Of a stretch of 64,000 nucleotides of DNA, positions 11,581 through 23,252 are shown one piece after another. Both the position numbers and the translations under genes were made by a program. Numbering within the stretch: the stretch's first letter is position 1; each line of letters starts with the position of its first letter. Source of the stretch: Macrostomum hystrix (Eukaryota > Platyhelminthes > Macrostomidae); contig CATNEN010000039.1 in NCBI GenBank assembly GCA_950097015.1, positions 3,422,001-3,486,000 of the forward strand. Direction: 5' to 3'. The notes below the pieces were generated by a model. That model saw only the letters and a program-made list of their open reading frames with translations, searched no databases and was not told where the DNA came from.

Positions 11581-12201
11581 ATGGCTGAAAAGAAGTGCAT
11601 CTGCCAGATCTGCACCTGTTCAGGCAAGCTGCACAGGTGCAAATACGAAGATAGCGAGGAGTCGCTAAGGAAGGCTGCCGAGTCCCACTGCAAGCGATGC
11701 GGCTGCAAGAACAAAAAGACTAAGCCTTACGTACCTATGGGTCCCATGGAGACTACTACCACGTACAACTCAGAGTACCAGCCGAAAATGCAGCATGTGC
11801 CAACCGTTCGCAAGCCCAACAACCAGTACAACCGGCCAGCCGCTCCCATGGATATCTCTACCACCTACAGTGCCGACTTCACTAGCAAGCAGACTGAGGC
11901 GACGCCCTGCTACAAGAAGCAAAGCGTCTATCGGCCAATGGGCGACATGCTTCTGGAGACCACCTACAATGGCGAATTCCGCGAGAAGATTCCAACTGAG
12001 ACTCGCGTCACCCACAAGCCGGCCAGCTACTTGAGGCCGATGGGCCAAATGAACCTAGACACCACGTACAACTCGGATTACACTCAGAAGCCCATAGACC
12101 TGGGCTTTGAGCCCTGCTGCCCGTGCTGCGATCCGCGCACGGAGGGTTACATTGCGGCCGGCGAGGAAAACGGCCATATGATGTTTGTCAAGCGCAACTG
12201 A
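11581..12201 (+). CDS. SAXO-like (stabilizer of axonemal microtubules) protein, long paralogue
   Basis: Intronless, 206 residues from the ATG at 11581. An in-frame ATG six codons upstream exists, but 11581 lines up with the start of the 7079 gene (M-x-x-KKCICQIC). The N-terminal SAXO Cys motif is followed by four Mn-like modules: YVPMGPMETTTTYNSEY, the AAPMDISTTYSADF block, YRPMGDMLLETTYNGEF and LRPMGQMNLDTTYNSDY. The C-terminal CCPCCDPRTEGYIAAGEENG tail is shared with the shorter paralogue. The third module, YRPMGDMLL.TTYN, is nearly identical in both proteins, which suggests that module loss or gain followed the duplication. Microtubule binding in cilia or sperm tails is inferred from the family. 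The two copies are separated by an inserted, decayed Ty3 element. Confidence 0.88.
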   Translation: MAEKKCICQICTCSGKLHRCKYEDSEESLRKAAESHCKRCGCKNKKTKPYVPMGPMETTTTYNSEYQPKMQHVPTVRKPNNQYNRPAAPMDISTTYSADFTSKQTEATPCYKKQSVYRPMGDMLLETTYNGEFREKIPTETRVTHKPASYLRPMGQMNLDTTYNSDYTQKPIDLGFEPCCPCCDPRTEGYIAAGEENGHMMFVKRN

Positions 12202-12924
12202 AGTAAAGTTTCAGTTTTTCTCTTGACTTGTACGTATCCAATCAAATCTACTCTGTGCGCTGCAGCTAAGGAATTAGGACATTAGAAATGTTTTGATGTT
12301 CCGTTTCACTTTGCTTTTAGAGTTTCTTTTTATTCTTTCTTAGAAATTGCTTCGAGATAGCTAATTTAGACTTCCGATCCGGAGTTGACCAGCCCGAACC
12401 CAGATACAAACAAAGCGTTATTGGAGCCGTTTCATTTTATATAAACTGGAAATAGTACACTGGATTGAACTTGGACGGCAAGGCAGCTTGAAAGGGCTTG
12501 CAATCACCTGGCTCCCCTACAAAATTATTATTTGCTTAAAATTCTTCACAAATTTGTACTTGTTATATAGAGATATTTGTAGTAACTAGCGCAAAGTCTT
12601 TGCAATATACTCTCCTAGCGGGTCAACTATTCAATTTGCGTAACTCAACCAGAAGTACAAAATATGAAGTGTCTTCAAAATGACAGTCCATATCTCAGGC
12701 TTATCTTATTAAACGTCTCCAAATTATAAGTCATTTTATGTTGCGTGCTTGCAAAAATGCTTTCAAAGATCACTGCTCAAATTCGTGAATATGTCACCGC
12801 AGCACCGCACAACGATATTTTAGAGAGACAACACGAGAGCAACCTCCCCTCAAAGGCATATGAGAACACACCCGATGAAATACTGCGTTTCCACTCGGAG
12901 CCTCACAAGCTGGAAGCTTTAACA

Positions 12925-13180
12925 CAATGTAATACAATATTTGCGGGGCCGGGGCTGTAGACCCGCAGCTGACCCCCCTGAGCACACACGAGCCCACACA
13001 TAAGCTAGTACACTGGCACTCACACACGTGCACATTTGCTCTGACTTCTAATTGTGTTAGACAGTGTTACAATTTCACTGTGGCCCTCATGGGGGTGAAT
13101 TGCACGACAAGCGTCCCAGCCTTCTCTTGCGTCCCGAATTGATATGGGCTCGCCGCGGGTTCGAGCTCAGGAGGTTTAGC
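12925..13180 (-). mobile_element. SINE family 1 copy, diverged
   Basis: Reverse-complement body with CCTGAGCACACACGAG, TGGCCCTCATGGGGGTGAA, TTGCACGACAAG and GGGCTCGCCGCGGGTTCGAG. The minisatellite at 13225 starts just beyond its tRNA-head end. Confidence 0.7.
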
Positions 13181-13224
13181 GCACAAGTTGGATGCATTAG
13201 CTCGAAACTTCTCAAGCTCGAAAA

Positions 13225-14650
13225 TCAAAAGCTAGAGACTCTACAAGCTAGAGACTCTACAAGCTAGAGACTGCAAGCTAGAGACTTTACAAGCTAGAGA
13301 CTACAAGCTAGAGACTCTACAAGCTAGAGACTCTACAAGCTAGAGACTGCAAGCTAGAGACTCTACAAGCTAGAGACTCTACAAGCTAGAGACTCTACAA
13401 GCTAGAGACTCTACAAGCTAGAGACTGCAAGCTAGAGACTCTACAAGCTAGAGACTCTACAAGCTAGAGACTCTACAAGCTAGAGACTGCAAGCTAGAGA
13501 CTCTACAAGCTAGAGACTCTACAAGCTAGAGACTGCAAGCTAGAGACTCTACAAGCTAGAGACTGCAAGCTAGAGACTCTACAAGCTAGAGACTCTACAA
13601 GCTAGAGACTGCAAGCTAGAGACTCTACAAGCTAGAGACTCTACAAGCTAGAGACTGCAAGCTAGAGACTCTACAAGCTAGAGACTGCAAGCTAGAGACT
13701 CTACAAGCTAGAGACTCTACAAGCTAGAGACTGCAAGCTAGAGACTCTACAAGCTAGAGACTGCAAGCTAGAGACTCTACAAGCTAGAGACTTTACAAGC
13801 TAGAGACTACAAGCTAGAGACTCTACAAGCTGCAGACTTTACAAGCAGGAGAATTCACTAGCAGGAGACTTCACTAGCAGATTTCACTAGCTGGAGACTT
13901 CACTAGCTGGAGACTTCACTAGCAGGAGACTTCACTAGCAGAAGACTTCACTAGCAGAAGACTTCACTAGCAGGAGATTTCACTAGCAGGAGACTTCACT
14001 AACAGGAGACTTCACTAGCAGGAGATTTCACTAGCAGGAGATTTCACTAACAGGAGACTTCACTAGCTGGAGACTTCACTAGCTAGAGACTTCACTAGCA
14101 GGAGACTTCACTAGCTGGAGACTTCACTAACAGGAGACTTCACTAGCTGGAGACTTCACTAGCACGAGACTTCACTAGCAGGAGACTTCACTAGCTGGAG
14201 ACTTCACTAGCTGGAGACTTCACTAGCAGGAGACTTCACTAGCAGGAGACTTCACTAGCAGGAGACTTCACTAGCAGGAGACTTCACTAGCAGGAGACTT
14301 CACTAGCTGGAGACTTCACTAGCAGAAGACTTCACTAGCAGGAGACTTCACTAGCAGGAGACTTCACTAGCAGGAGACTTCACTAGCTGAAGACTTCACT
14401 AGCAGGAGACTTCACTAGCAGGAGACTTCACTAGCAGGAGACTTCACTAGCAGGAGACTTCACTAGCTGGAGACTTCACTAGCTGGAGACTTCACTAGCA
14501 GGAGACTTCACTAGCAGGAGACTTCACTAGCAGGAGACTTCACTAGCTGGAGACTTCACTAGCAGGAGACTTCACTAGCAGGAGACTTCACTAGCTGGAG
14601 ACTTCACTAGCTGGAGACTTCACTAGCAGGAGACTTCACTAGCAGGGACT
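13225..14650. repeat. Two-phase minisatellite, 14/16-bp units
   Basis: 13225-13835 alternates AAGCTAGAGACTCTAC (16) with AAGCTAGAGACTGC (14). From about 13840 it changes to TAGCAGGAGACTTCAC (16) with CTGGAG variants. The two halves share the AG..GAGACT core. Confidence 0.95.
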
Positions 14651-15542
14651 TCAGAAGCCCCACTCGAAACTTTACGTGGTCGCAATTTTTTATAAACAAA
14701 AATAATTTAATTATTCTTGTTTATTAGTGAATTGATTAGGCGTGAAAGTACTGCACAGTTAAATTGTAACTTAATGCGCTGGATAAATGTGCCTATTCAC
14801 TGGTATAGATAAAAAGTCGAAGGCACGCACTAAAGAACTTTATCTATTTCAAAGAAAGAATTTCGCGTAGATTATATAATAAATTATGCGTGCAAAATAC
14901 ATATAAATCGATAATGCAAACGATACCTTTATTCCCTTTAAGAAAGCGCAGGCAGCGAGCATGTTACATCTACGAAGTCGAGTTACCTGCAGTAAATAAC
15001 TGTACAAGTGCTTTCACTTATTAGCAATATGAGGCTAGTGTATTTCTACATGCATGAACAGACTATTTAAAAGCATCATCAAAGGTTATCCGTACTAGAA
15101 AAAAGCGCAACTCCAGGCCCAGCCAGATATTGATTGTTATAAGCAGAAAAAATGTGCCAAAGCTTGCTTTAGAAAATTTCAGATCTAGGGCGTATGTAGG
15201 CGTACAATCTATAAGTCTACAGTCCCTGCTGACTCTACTTCGTACATTTCATAGTGAAGTCTGTTCCCTGTGATTTTCCTTCCCTCCTGAACCCTCAACC
15301 TTCTGCCAATACAGCCCAAGCCAACGGCACCCGCCACCCAAGCCCAAATTCACATGTACATCTAGTTCAAGTGTACATTTTGTCAGCCCCGCCACCCCAC
15401 CACTCCTCGGGAGGACAACCCTCACTCCCTCCAGTCGTCTATTTATCCACGGACCAGACAGCCTATTTTTAACTCAATTTGCCTTTCAGATTAGGTTTGT
15501 TATTATTCTTTAAGAAACTCACTTTTTAACTCTTATCTATAG

Positions 15543-17829
15543 CAAAAAGGTCATGAATATCTTTAACAAGCAACTTCTAGACTCCCACAACAAATATCGC
15601 GAGCTGCATCAGGCGCCGCCGCTGGAGTTTGACCCGGCCCTGGCTGAAGCTGCCCAGAAGTGGGCCGACCGGCTAGCCGCAAATGACAATGTCGAAAGCG
15701 ACCTGGCCTGCCGAAAGGAAATGGGCGAGAATGTGGCTATGAAGTTCAGCTCGGTAAAGAAGGATTTTCCAGGTAAATAGGGGAATTTGATATTGTCATC
15801 AGTATGGTTCTTTACATGAAATTATTCTTTAAGTGTCCCAGATAACAACTTTGGCGAAATGTTGCACGCAATAGTTATAAGTAAAAACTTGATTTTAAAC
15901 AAATGCCAGGTACTGAATTCACGGACTACTGGTATTCCACTGTGGCCCAGTACGACTTTAGCGGCAATACACCTGTGCAGCCAGGTACGTGGGGGGTCTC
16001 CGCCCCACTGTTCTTCACCGACCCGCTTCTACAAACTATTTAGCCAATTCAGAATTCACTCGATAATCCATCCACCACTCCACCAACATCCACCCTCCAC
16101 CACCATCCACTATGCGACATTGCGACAATCACCGATTCACCTGATCCGCCTCTCACTTAAGTCGCCCCTCGCCTAATCCGCCCCTCACATGATCCGTCCC
16201 TATCTCACACCTAGCTTATCCCAGATATCATTCACTCCCAGTCCCTGATCCCATTCACCCCTAATCCCAGATCCCATTCACCCCTAATCCCAGATTCCAT
16301 TCACCCTAATCCCAGATTCCATTCACCCTAATCCTAGATCCCATTCACCCCTAATCCCAGATCACATTCACCCCTAATCCCAGATCCCATTCACCCCTAA
16401 TCCCAGATCCCATTCACCCCTAATCCCAGATTCCATTTACTTCACCTCTTCCTCATCCGTCCTTCCTCCAATCAGCCCTCAACTATCCCTCAACGGCTTG
16501 CCAAATCAGCCCGACCTGTAGCCAGCCGGTTCCAATGTTTCACTGCAGGTTCGCCGGTGTTGTCATTCTCCCAGCTGGTGTGGAAGAGTTCCACCAAGGT
16601 GGGTGGCGGCAAGGCCCTGTCGAAAACTGGCAAGGTGTACGCCGTGGCCCGCTACAGTCCTGGTGGCAACTGCGTCGGTCAGTTTGCGCAGAATGTGCTG
16701 CCTACTAGGGACGGCAAGCTGCCGGAATTCGTCACCAAACAGGCTGGCGGAGATAGCGGTGAGTTTTCAGCTACAGTACTTTTACTACTCTACTAGTAGT
16801 AGGAATATCAGAGTTTGGTTGCTAGAGGATGAGAGGATGAGAAGAGGAGGTTGCTAGAGCATGAGGAGTGGAGGTTGCTTGAGGATGAGAAGATGAGGTT
16901 GTGAGAAGATATGGTTGCTAGAGGATGAGAAGATGAGGTTGCTAGAAGATGAGGTTGCTTGAGGATGAGAAGATGAGGTTGCTAGATAGAGGATGAGAAG
17001 AGGAGGTTGCTAGAGGATGATAAGATGAGGTTGCTAGAGAATGAGAAGAGGAGGTTGCTAGAGGATGAGAAGAGGAGGTTGCTAGAGGATGAGAAGAGGG
17101 TTGCTTGAGGATGAGAAGAGGTTGCTAGAGGATGAGAAGAGGTTGCTAGAGGATGAGAAGAGGTTGCTAGAGGATGAGAAGAGGTTGCTAGAGGATGAGA
17201 AGAGGTTGCTAGAGGATGAGAAGAGGGTTGCTAGAGGATGAGAAGAGGGTTGCTTGAGGATGAGAAGAGGGTTGCTTGAGGATGAGAAGAGGTTGCTAGA
17301 GGATGAGAAGAGGTTGCTAGAGGATGAGAAGAGGTTGCTAGAGGATGAGAAGAGGTTGCTAGAGGATGAGAAGAGGGTTGCTTGAGGATGAGAAGAGGTT
17401 GCTTGAGGATGAGAAGAGGGTTGCTTGAGGATGAGAAGAGGTTGCTAGAGGATGAGAAGAGGTTGCTAGAGGATGAGAAGAGGTTGCTAGAGGATGAGAA
17501 GAGGTTGCTAGAGGATGAGAAGAGGTTGCTAGAGGATGAGAAGAGGTTGCTAGAGGATGAGAAGAGGTTGCTAGAAGAGCGCGCAAGTTTGTTATCTCTG
17601 ACAAAAGAGCAGCTCTGCAATTCCAGATGCCACAGTGGAGAAGATCGAGAATCCGCAGCCAATGATTGGTGGCAAGCACCCGGAGGATGTGCTGATCGAG
17701 GCCACCAAGATCACTCGGATTGAAGGCTTCAAGAAGGTGGTGACACTAGTCGAGCGCTACCGCGGCGCTGACGGCGCCACCTACACCCGGGAGAAGAAGC
17801 GGGAGTACACTGGAGCCCTGAGGAAGTAG
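15543..17829 (+). CDS. CAP-domain protein, GAPR-1/GLIPR2-like, with C-terminal extension
   Basis: Exons 15543-15772, 15910-15984, 16549-16758 and 17627-17829, all joined in phase 1; stop at 17827. The first in-frame Met is at 15553, but an acceptor at 15541-15542 makes a further 5' exon possible. CAP landmarks: LLDSHNKYRELHQAPPL, AQKWADRLA, GENVA, FTDYWYSTVAQYDF, LSFSQLVWKSSTKVGGG, VYAVARYSPGGN and FAQNVLP. After the domain about 80 residues follow, including all of exon 4 (Lys-rich, ending REYTGALRK), beyond the usual GAPR-1 length. No signal peptide is seen in the part found, in keeping with a GAPR-1-like cytosolic or membrane-associated protein. The residues usually lining the CAP cavity (two His and the second Glu) appear replaced; only the Glu of GEN is kept. 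Intron 3 is almost entirely a 21-bp array. Confidence 0.88.
16210..16440. repeat. Minisatellite, 23-bp unit
   Basis: CCTAATCCCAGATCCCATTC core, about ten copies, in CAP gene intron 2. Confidence 0.9.
16800..17580. repeat. Minisatellite, 21-bp unit
   Basis: GTTGCTAGAGGATGAGAAGA core, purine-rich on the sense strand. Fills CAP gene intron 3. Confidence 0.95.
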
Positions 17830-19009
17830 GCCGACAGCGCTTTTACCACAATGAGTCTGAACGAGTCTTTATTAATTGTACATTTTTCGCAATTTTTAAC
17901 GCAATTTTTAATCGTCTATCGTATTTTTATAGAAAGGATCAATTTTGAGTCCGTGAAATAAGTGAGCCAGCGGATAATGGGCTTACACAATCAAACCGCT
18001 TGCACCAACCTTGCTCTGTTCGTCTGTAAAAGCTTCAACTCCCACGAAAGAGCTTATTTTCTGATTCGAAAGCATAATCTGTTGTGTGCTCCATTCAATA
18101 AGTAGTTTTCTCGATCCAATATTTAGTTTTTTTCTGTTTGTGTGGGTCCGGCTTTTTCGCTTGGTTTTCTATTTATTCTCTATAAATATTTTTACACTAA
18201 TTTGCAATCCATAATTATAATTTATAATACAATAATTTAAAATGCTTCAACCAGCTGCCTGATCAGATTAAGTTATTGGGGAGTCAAAGGTGCTGTGGTA
18301 ATTGCAGTCCCTAGCTGAATGATATCGCACCGCGCCATCGTCTCGTTAGACGCACTGGTGCTCCGTCAAGGACTAGAGAGGCCGCGGCTGGAGCATAAAA
18401 GAAATATTTTAGATTAAATTTTTTCGCCATCAAAAGGCCAGAAAGTCTGGCACAGCTGCTCCTAGCACCGAGTAAGGGTAATCGGAAGCGCGTGATACTG
18501 CACTTTTACCCTTGACTGGGCGGGTTCAGCTTGAGCAGATCCGACCTATAACAACCGGCGGATTCCCTACTCGCGTTTGCAAATTATCAGCGCGCGTAAT
18601 CTTATTTCATGCTTATTTCGGCGTCTAGCACCGCGCCGCTGCGTTTCTATACAATCGGGCTTGTTAGCCACGTGGGATGCGTCCAGCTTCCGGATCCCAA
18701 TTAGGGAGAAGCATGCAGGACAATGCGGCACATCTCCAACACATGTACCACATTCTCCATCCATAATAACTAGAAATTCTGACACCCGTGGACTGCGCCT
18801 CAATGAACAGTGCAATCATTTATTGCAGTTCAAACTTGCCCGTTATTCTGCCTGCCGGTGAAACTCAGAATAGGAGCTTTAAAGCGCTTACCGACCAATG
18901 AGACTCAAATTGTCACGCGATGCCAGGCACCCGAATATTATTTTCTTCCAGACGGGACAAAACTAGCAGATGAGATGGAAAATTAAGTATAGGGAAAGGA
19001 AGGTGAGAT
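17830..19009. other. Intergenic after the CAP gene
   Basis: AT-rich 3' flank with AATATTT/ATAAAT strings, then mixed unique sequence. No supported gene. Confidence 0.5.
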
Positions 19010-19240
19010 ACTTGCATGCTTTTGTTGCGTTTCAACGTAGATATAATAGAAAGTTGAAACTGAATGATACTTGCATGCTTTTGTTGCGTTTCAACGTAGA
19101 TATAATAGAAAGTTGAAACTGAATGATACTTGCATGCTTTTGTTGCGTTTCAACGTAGATATAATAGAAAGTTGAAACTGAATGATACTTGCATGCTTTT
19201 GTTGCGTTTCAACGTAGATACGAGTATAATAGAAAGTTGA
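19010..19240. repeat. 59-bp tandem repeat, ~3.5 copies
   Basis: Starts ATACTTGCATGCTTTTGTTG; copies almost identical, the last with a small GAG insertion. Adjacent to the TA-flanked element. Confidence 0.9.
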
Positions 19241-19331
19241 AAATTGAAAGTTGAAAACTTGAAAAAAACAAAAAAGAACATTCCTTGGCTTTATAAAAGA
19301 GACAGACACAATTAATTTATCAGTTGAACTA

Positions 19332-19856
19332 CCAAGGGGGCAATCCCCCTCCCTGACAATTTTTGCTACACCTGAACAAGCACACGAGAAAACGGGCCAA
19401 ATCTTTGTTAAATCTTCTTAAACGACAATCAAGTCGCCAGGTCTTCAGACCGTCGAGATATTCAATAGTTCTGGCGAGGTCAGAGTTTTCTCATAAGTGC
19501 TAGTGTATTTCATACACCACTATACATGAATTAGCACTGCGCCTCAGTGCCGCCTTGCCAGGCCTTCAAAATCTATCAGCATGTCACCCAAATGTACCTG
19601 CATCATCTCCGTCTTCGGTGGTCACCTACCTTTATCTAGACGGACTACTGGATCTTCGAGGGCTACAACAGGTGAAACTAGGCCACTATGGACACCCTGA
19701 CGCGAATTTCTCAAAATTTACAGATCAAGATCAAATATTTGGCGCAGCTCGACCACAGAACACCATCGCCTAGTCTGGCAACCAATCAGTCACCACCCAA
19801 TGCTGTTAGGATTTAGGCAATGCCAAAAAAATTCTGGGGGGAGAAACCCCCCTTGG
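19332..19856. mobile_element. TA-flanked terminal-inverted-repeat element (MITE-like)
   Basis: The left end CCAAGGGGGCAATCCCCCT and right end (GGGGGGAGAAACCCCCCTTGG) form inverted ends sharing CCAAGGGGG and a following A/T-rich block. TA dinucleotides sit at 19330-19331 and 19857-19858. The 525-bp interior has no transposase coding that I recognise. TA flanks suggest Tc1/mariner-type mobilisation; the family is inferred. Confidence 0.65.
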
Positions 19857-20492
19857 TAAAATACGAGCGGCAAAATGGCTTGTTATAGTTTCTATTGGTT
19901 TAACTAAGAACTGGCCATCTGCAGGGGCAAAATCTATAAATTCTACGCCGCATCCGTGCAGCCTGTCCGAATTGGCGTGTTTAAGTTTGCAAGTCGTCTC
20001 TTGGTCAGCCAGTTTGAGTTCGGACAGTTAAAAAGTGGAAAATCTCTTTTGGCTATGAATTGGCGTTGAATCAAATTGACCGCTAGAAATGAGGGCGCTT
20101 TCTAACTGCAGACGTCATTAACGAATGATCAGCGGACTAATTAATAATGAACATGACTGGCTAGCAGTCGGCACTTTCAGTGGCTGGCTGGCCTGATTCC
20201 CTTGCCGAGTCACGCGACCAGATGGGCCAGCGGCCGATTGGGATTTCGGGATTACGGATCGAGCCACGAAGGCTGTTGCCCGGCCTTCACAGGGCCGAGT
20301 GCTGTTCGTCCAATGGGAGCCAGCTTAGGACTCGCGGATAGAATATGATAGGGCGAAGAGCGGAGGCAGAGATACGGATCGAGAGAACTCTTTAAAAAGC
20401 GGCCAGTGCTCACAGTTGGAAGGGAATTAAAGGACAGCCGAAAGTTGTTCTGCAACCGTAATCCTATCTTGTAACCGTGACCTTAGTAGGAC

Positions 20493-21641
20493 ATGCAGCT
20501 ACCGATAGGAGACAGCAGTGGCAGCAGCAGCAGCAACAACAGCAACAAAGATGCCAGCAGCGACAGCGCAGCCTACAATGTTGTGCAGTTGGTCATCGGA
20601 GCCGGCCTCATGCCGCTTGCCTGCCTGCTGGGTATTGTGGGCAACAGCCTCTGTGTGCTGGTGTTCCTCAAGCCGAAGATGCGCACCTCGACCAACATCT
20701 ACTTGCTCGTGCTGGCTTTTGGCGACATCATCAAACTGATCAACGATCTCATGTACACAGCCAGCGTGCTGTGCAAGTATTTCACAGTGGGCGGCGACAA
20801 CCTTATCTACGTGAATTACTACCAGTTCGGCTACTTCCTGTCACAGTACTCTTCCTCTGTAGCCGCCTGGATGACTGTCGCTGTGGCTTTCGAGCGCTTC
20901 TTAATGATCGTCTACCCGACGGCTTGTCGTGGGGCGCTAACGGTTGCCAAGGCGACCACAGCGTGCATGGTGATCTCGCTGGTTGTGCTGCTGCTGACCG
21001 TGCCCATCGGCCTGCGCTACCGCAAGGTACCAGCAGTCGACGGCGGCTACACGTTGAACGTCACGGAGCTGTGGAAGAATCACTTCTCCGGCGCATATTC
21101 AATTTTTCAGTCCAGCTTCCGCTGCATAGCCCCGCTGGCCATGCTCATTGTGCTGAACGCCTGCATCATCGTCAGCGTAAGGCGGACTCGAGCCAACCGG
21201 CGCCTGGCAGCCAGAAACCGCATCACCCTGATGCTCATCATCGTTATCTGCATCTTCATCGCCTTCGCACTGCCCGATGCCGCCATGACTTTATTTGGCC
21301 TCGGCTATCACGAGGTCAGCACAGACGCCCAGCGGATCGCGCGCGAGGTGACGGACCTCCTGCTGACCCTGAACTCGGCGCACAACTTCTTTCTGTACAT
21401 GTTCTTCAACACCATCTTCCTGGAGGTGTGCCTGGACTCGTTCTGCGGCTGTCTAAACAGCGAGAGAAAGGCCCGCCTGCTGCACAGCCAGTCCCAGCGG
21501 GACAAGCGCATGGAGGAGGTCGGCGCCGCAGGCGGTGGCAAAGTCAGCAATAACAACAGCAACTGCAGCGGCAACAACAACGCCAACAGAGATGAGGAAA
21601 TGCTGGAACTGAAACCCATGGTCTGCGCCGAGGAGCGATAA
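20493..21641 (+). CDS. Class A GPCR, FMRFamide/peptide-receptor-like
   Basis: Intronless, 382 residues. A Ser/Asn-rich N-terminus (residues 8-26) is followed by seven hydrophobic segments near 31-59, 69-93, 110-139, 153-173, 207-229, 243-263 and 285-309. Class A landmarks: GN at 50-51 in helix 1, LAFGD (D78) in helix 2, ERF at 134-136 in place of DRY, P261 in helix 6 within FIAFALP (the CWxP tryptophan is absent), and NSAHNFFLY at 294-302 in place of NPxxY. NVT at 189-191 in extracellular loop 2 is a glycosylation site. The acidic, Asn-rich cytoplasmic tail ends in MVCAEER. This pattern resembles invertebrate FMRFamide and myosuppressin-type receptors; the ligand cannot be named from sequence. 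The start is the first in-frame ATG in a GC-rich leader. It converges with NAA25. Confidence 0.85.
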   Translation: MQLPIGDSSGSSSSNNSNKDASSDSAAYNVVQLVIGAGLMPLACLLGIVGNSLCVLVFLKPKMRTSTNIYLLVLAFGDIIKLINDLMYTASVLCKYFTVGGDNLIYVNYYQFGYFLSQYSSSVAAWMTVAVAFERFLMIVYPTACRGALTVAKATTACMVISLVVLLLTVPIGLRYRKVPAVDGGYTLNVTELWKNHFSGAYSIFQSSFRCIAPLAMLIVLNACIIVSVRRTRANRRLAARNRITLMLIIVICIFIAFALPDAAMTLFGLGYHEVSTDAQRIAREVTDLLLTLNSAHNFFLYMFFNTIFLEVCLDSFCGCLNSERKARLLHSQSQRDKRMEEVGAAGGGKVSNNNSNCSGNNNANRDEEMLELKPMVCAEER

Positions 21642-22759
21642 AACAATCAAGTGTTTCCCTAAAGACATTGCAACATTCCCATTTCCCTAGTTCATAAGTA
21701 TCGAAATAATTTTTCCTGGCAATGCGACTGTATCTAATTACTGATTATTTGCTGCACATTTAGAATCTGATAATTCTAGCTTGAATCAACACTCAAGCGG
21801 GCTTCGCGAGTTCAATTACTCTCTGGACGATGGAATCTAGATCAAGGTTCACAGCCAAGGAAATTAATAGTGATTGTGATGGCAGGAAAACTCTATTCCT
21901 CTCGCATGCGAGACGCGAAAGCTGTACACATTAAGGCATCTCAAATATTTATCTGCATAGGATTAGCCCAGCCCATGGATGGCTGTGAGTGGGCGGCAGG
22001 ACTCAGCTGCACAGAGGCTCAAACTCGGCTTTCAGAGTCGAGCCGAACGTTGAGACCGAGGGAGGGGGGAGAATATTTTTATTAGGGAAAAGAAGAACAA
22101 AATGTGGGAAAACGCAAACAATATCCTGTTTCTGCTGTGAACACGAGACGGCTGCGGTGCAAGCGGGTAAAACAAAGACAAGCCCAAAAAAACAGACCGC
22201 AGGCGAAACAGACCACCTGAATTGGCATATTTGCTAAGATCAGTTTCAACCAGGACGCGAGAAACGGATTGTTCTATAATATCGTTATCGAAGTTCTTGA
22301 GCGCTAACAAAACAATAACAATAAAAGTACAAAGTAGAAAAAGCTAACCAGAATTCGCAGAGCAGACATTCAACAGAGATGTACTTTTAACTAGAGCATA
22401 TTGTATGTAAAAATAATGGACTAACAACACAGAAGGCGGAACTACAAGGAGAAGTAGAAAGCTAATAATGAATAAAGCACAAGGCTTGTGACACGCCGAG
22501 GTTGGCTGAACAAGCTTATTTGCTAAGCCTGGACAGGCACGTGTGGCACTGGAGTTGTAGGATCAAAATTGTTTTACCTGGGGAATCCACTATAGCCATC
22601 TCGTATGCAACACAATATTAAAAATTAACATAGAAAACTAAGATTTCCTGATGATCGACACAAATAAGAGCTGAAAAATAACCACTTTGGATCGCATCAT
22701 CATATTTATATAGGCCTAAAACATGCACGGTTTGATATGGCATGTAAACTGGGAGCATG
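21642..22759. other. GPCR 3' flank
   Basis: AT-rich; AATAAAG near 22470 is a candidate polyadenylation signal. No gene recognised. Confidence 0.5.
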
Positions 22760-23065
22760 TGGAGATCTGGGAGTGGGTAGAACTCACCCAACTCAAGGAT
22801 CTGGGAGTGGGTAGAACTCACCCAACTCAAGGATCTGGGAGTGGGTAGAACTCACCCAACTCAAGGATCTGGGAGTGGGTAGAACTCACCCAACTCAAGG
22901 ATCTGGGAGTGGGTAGAACTCACCCAACTCAAGGATCTGGGAGTGGGTAGAACTCATCCAACTTAAGGATCTGGGAGTGGGTAGAACTCACCCAACTTAA
23001 GGATCTGGGAGTGGGTAGAACTCACCCAGCTCAAGGATCTGGGAGTGGGTAGAACTCACCCAATT
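22760..23065. repeat. Minisatellite, 34-bp unit, ~9 copies
   Basis: AAGGATCTGGGAGTGGGTAG and AACTCACCCAACT. Lies between the convergent GPCR and NAA25 genes. Confidence 0.93.
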
Positions 23066-23252
23066 ACTGAAGGTGTGCATTTTGGAGGTGTCCTTTTTGT
23101 TAATTAGAAAATATCCAGCTAGAAGCAAAATAGATTTGATTTGCAGCACCCTAAAGAGAGGCCTCGCCGACAAGTGCTTAACAACTCCGAACAAGGAGAG
23201 CGAAGATGGCGGGGATGATAGTGAAAAACAAGCTAGCAAGAATTGAAAGCAG

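Noticed and set aside
20477..21553. 358-codon frame overlapping the GPCR gene
   Set aside because: Out-of-frame shadow of the GPCR, low-complexity Gln/Arg/His-rich, no domain.
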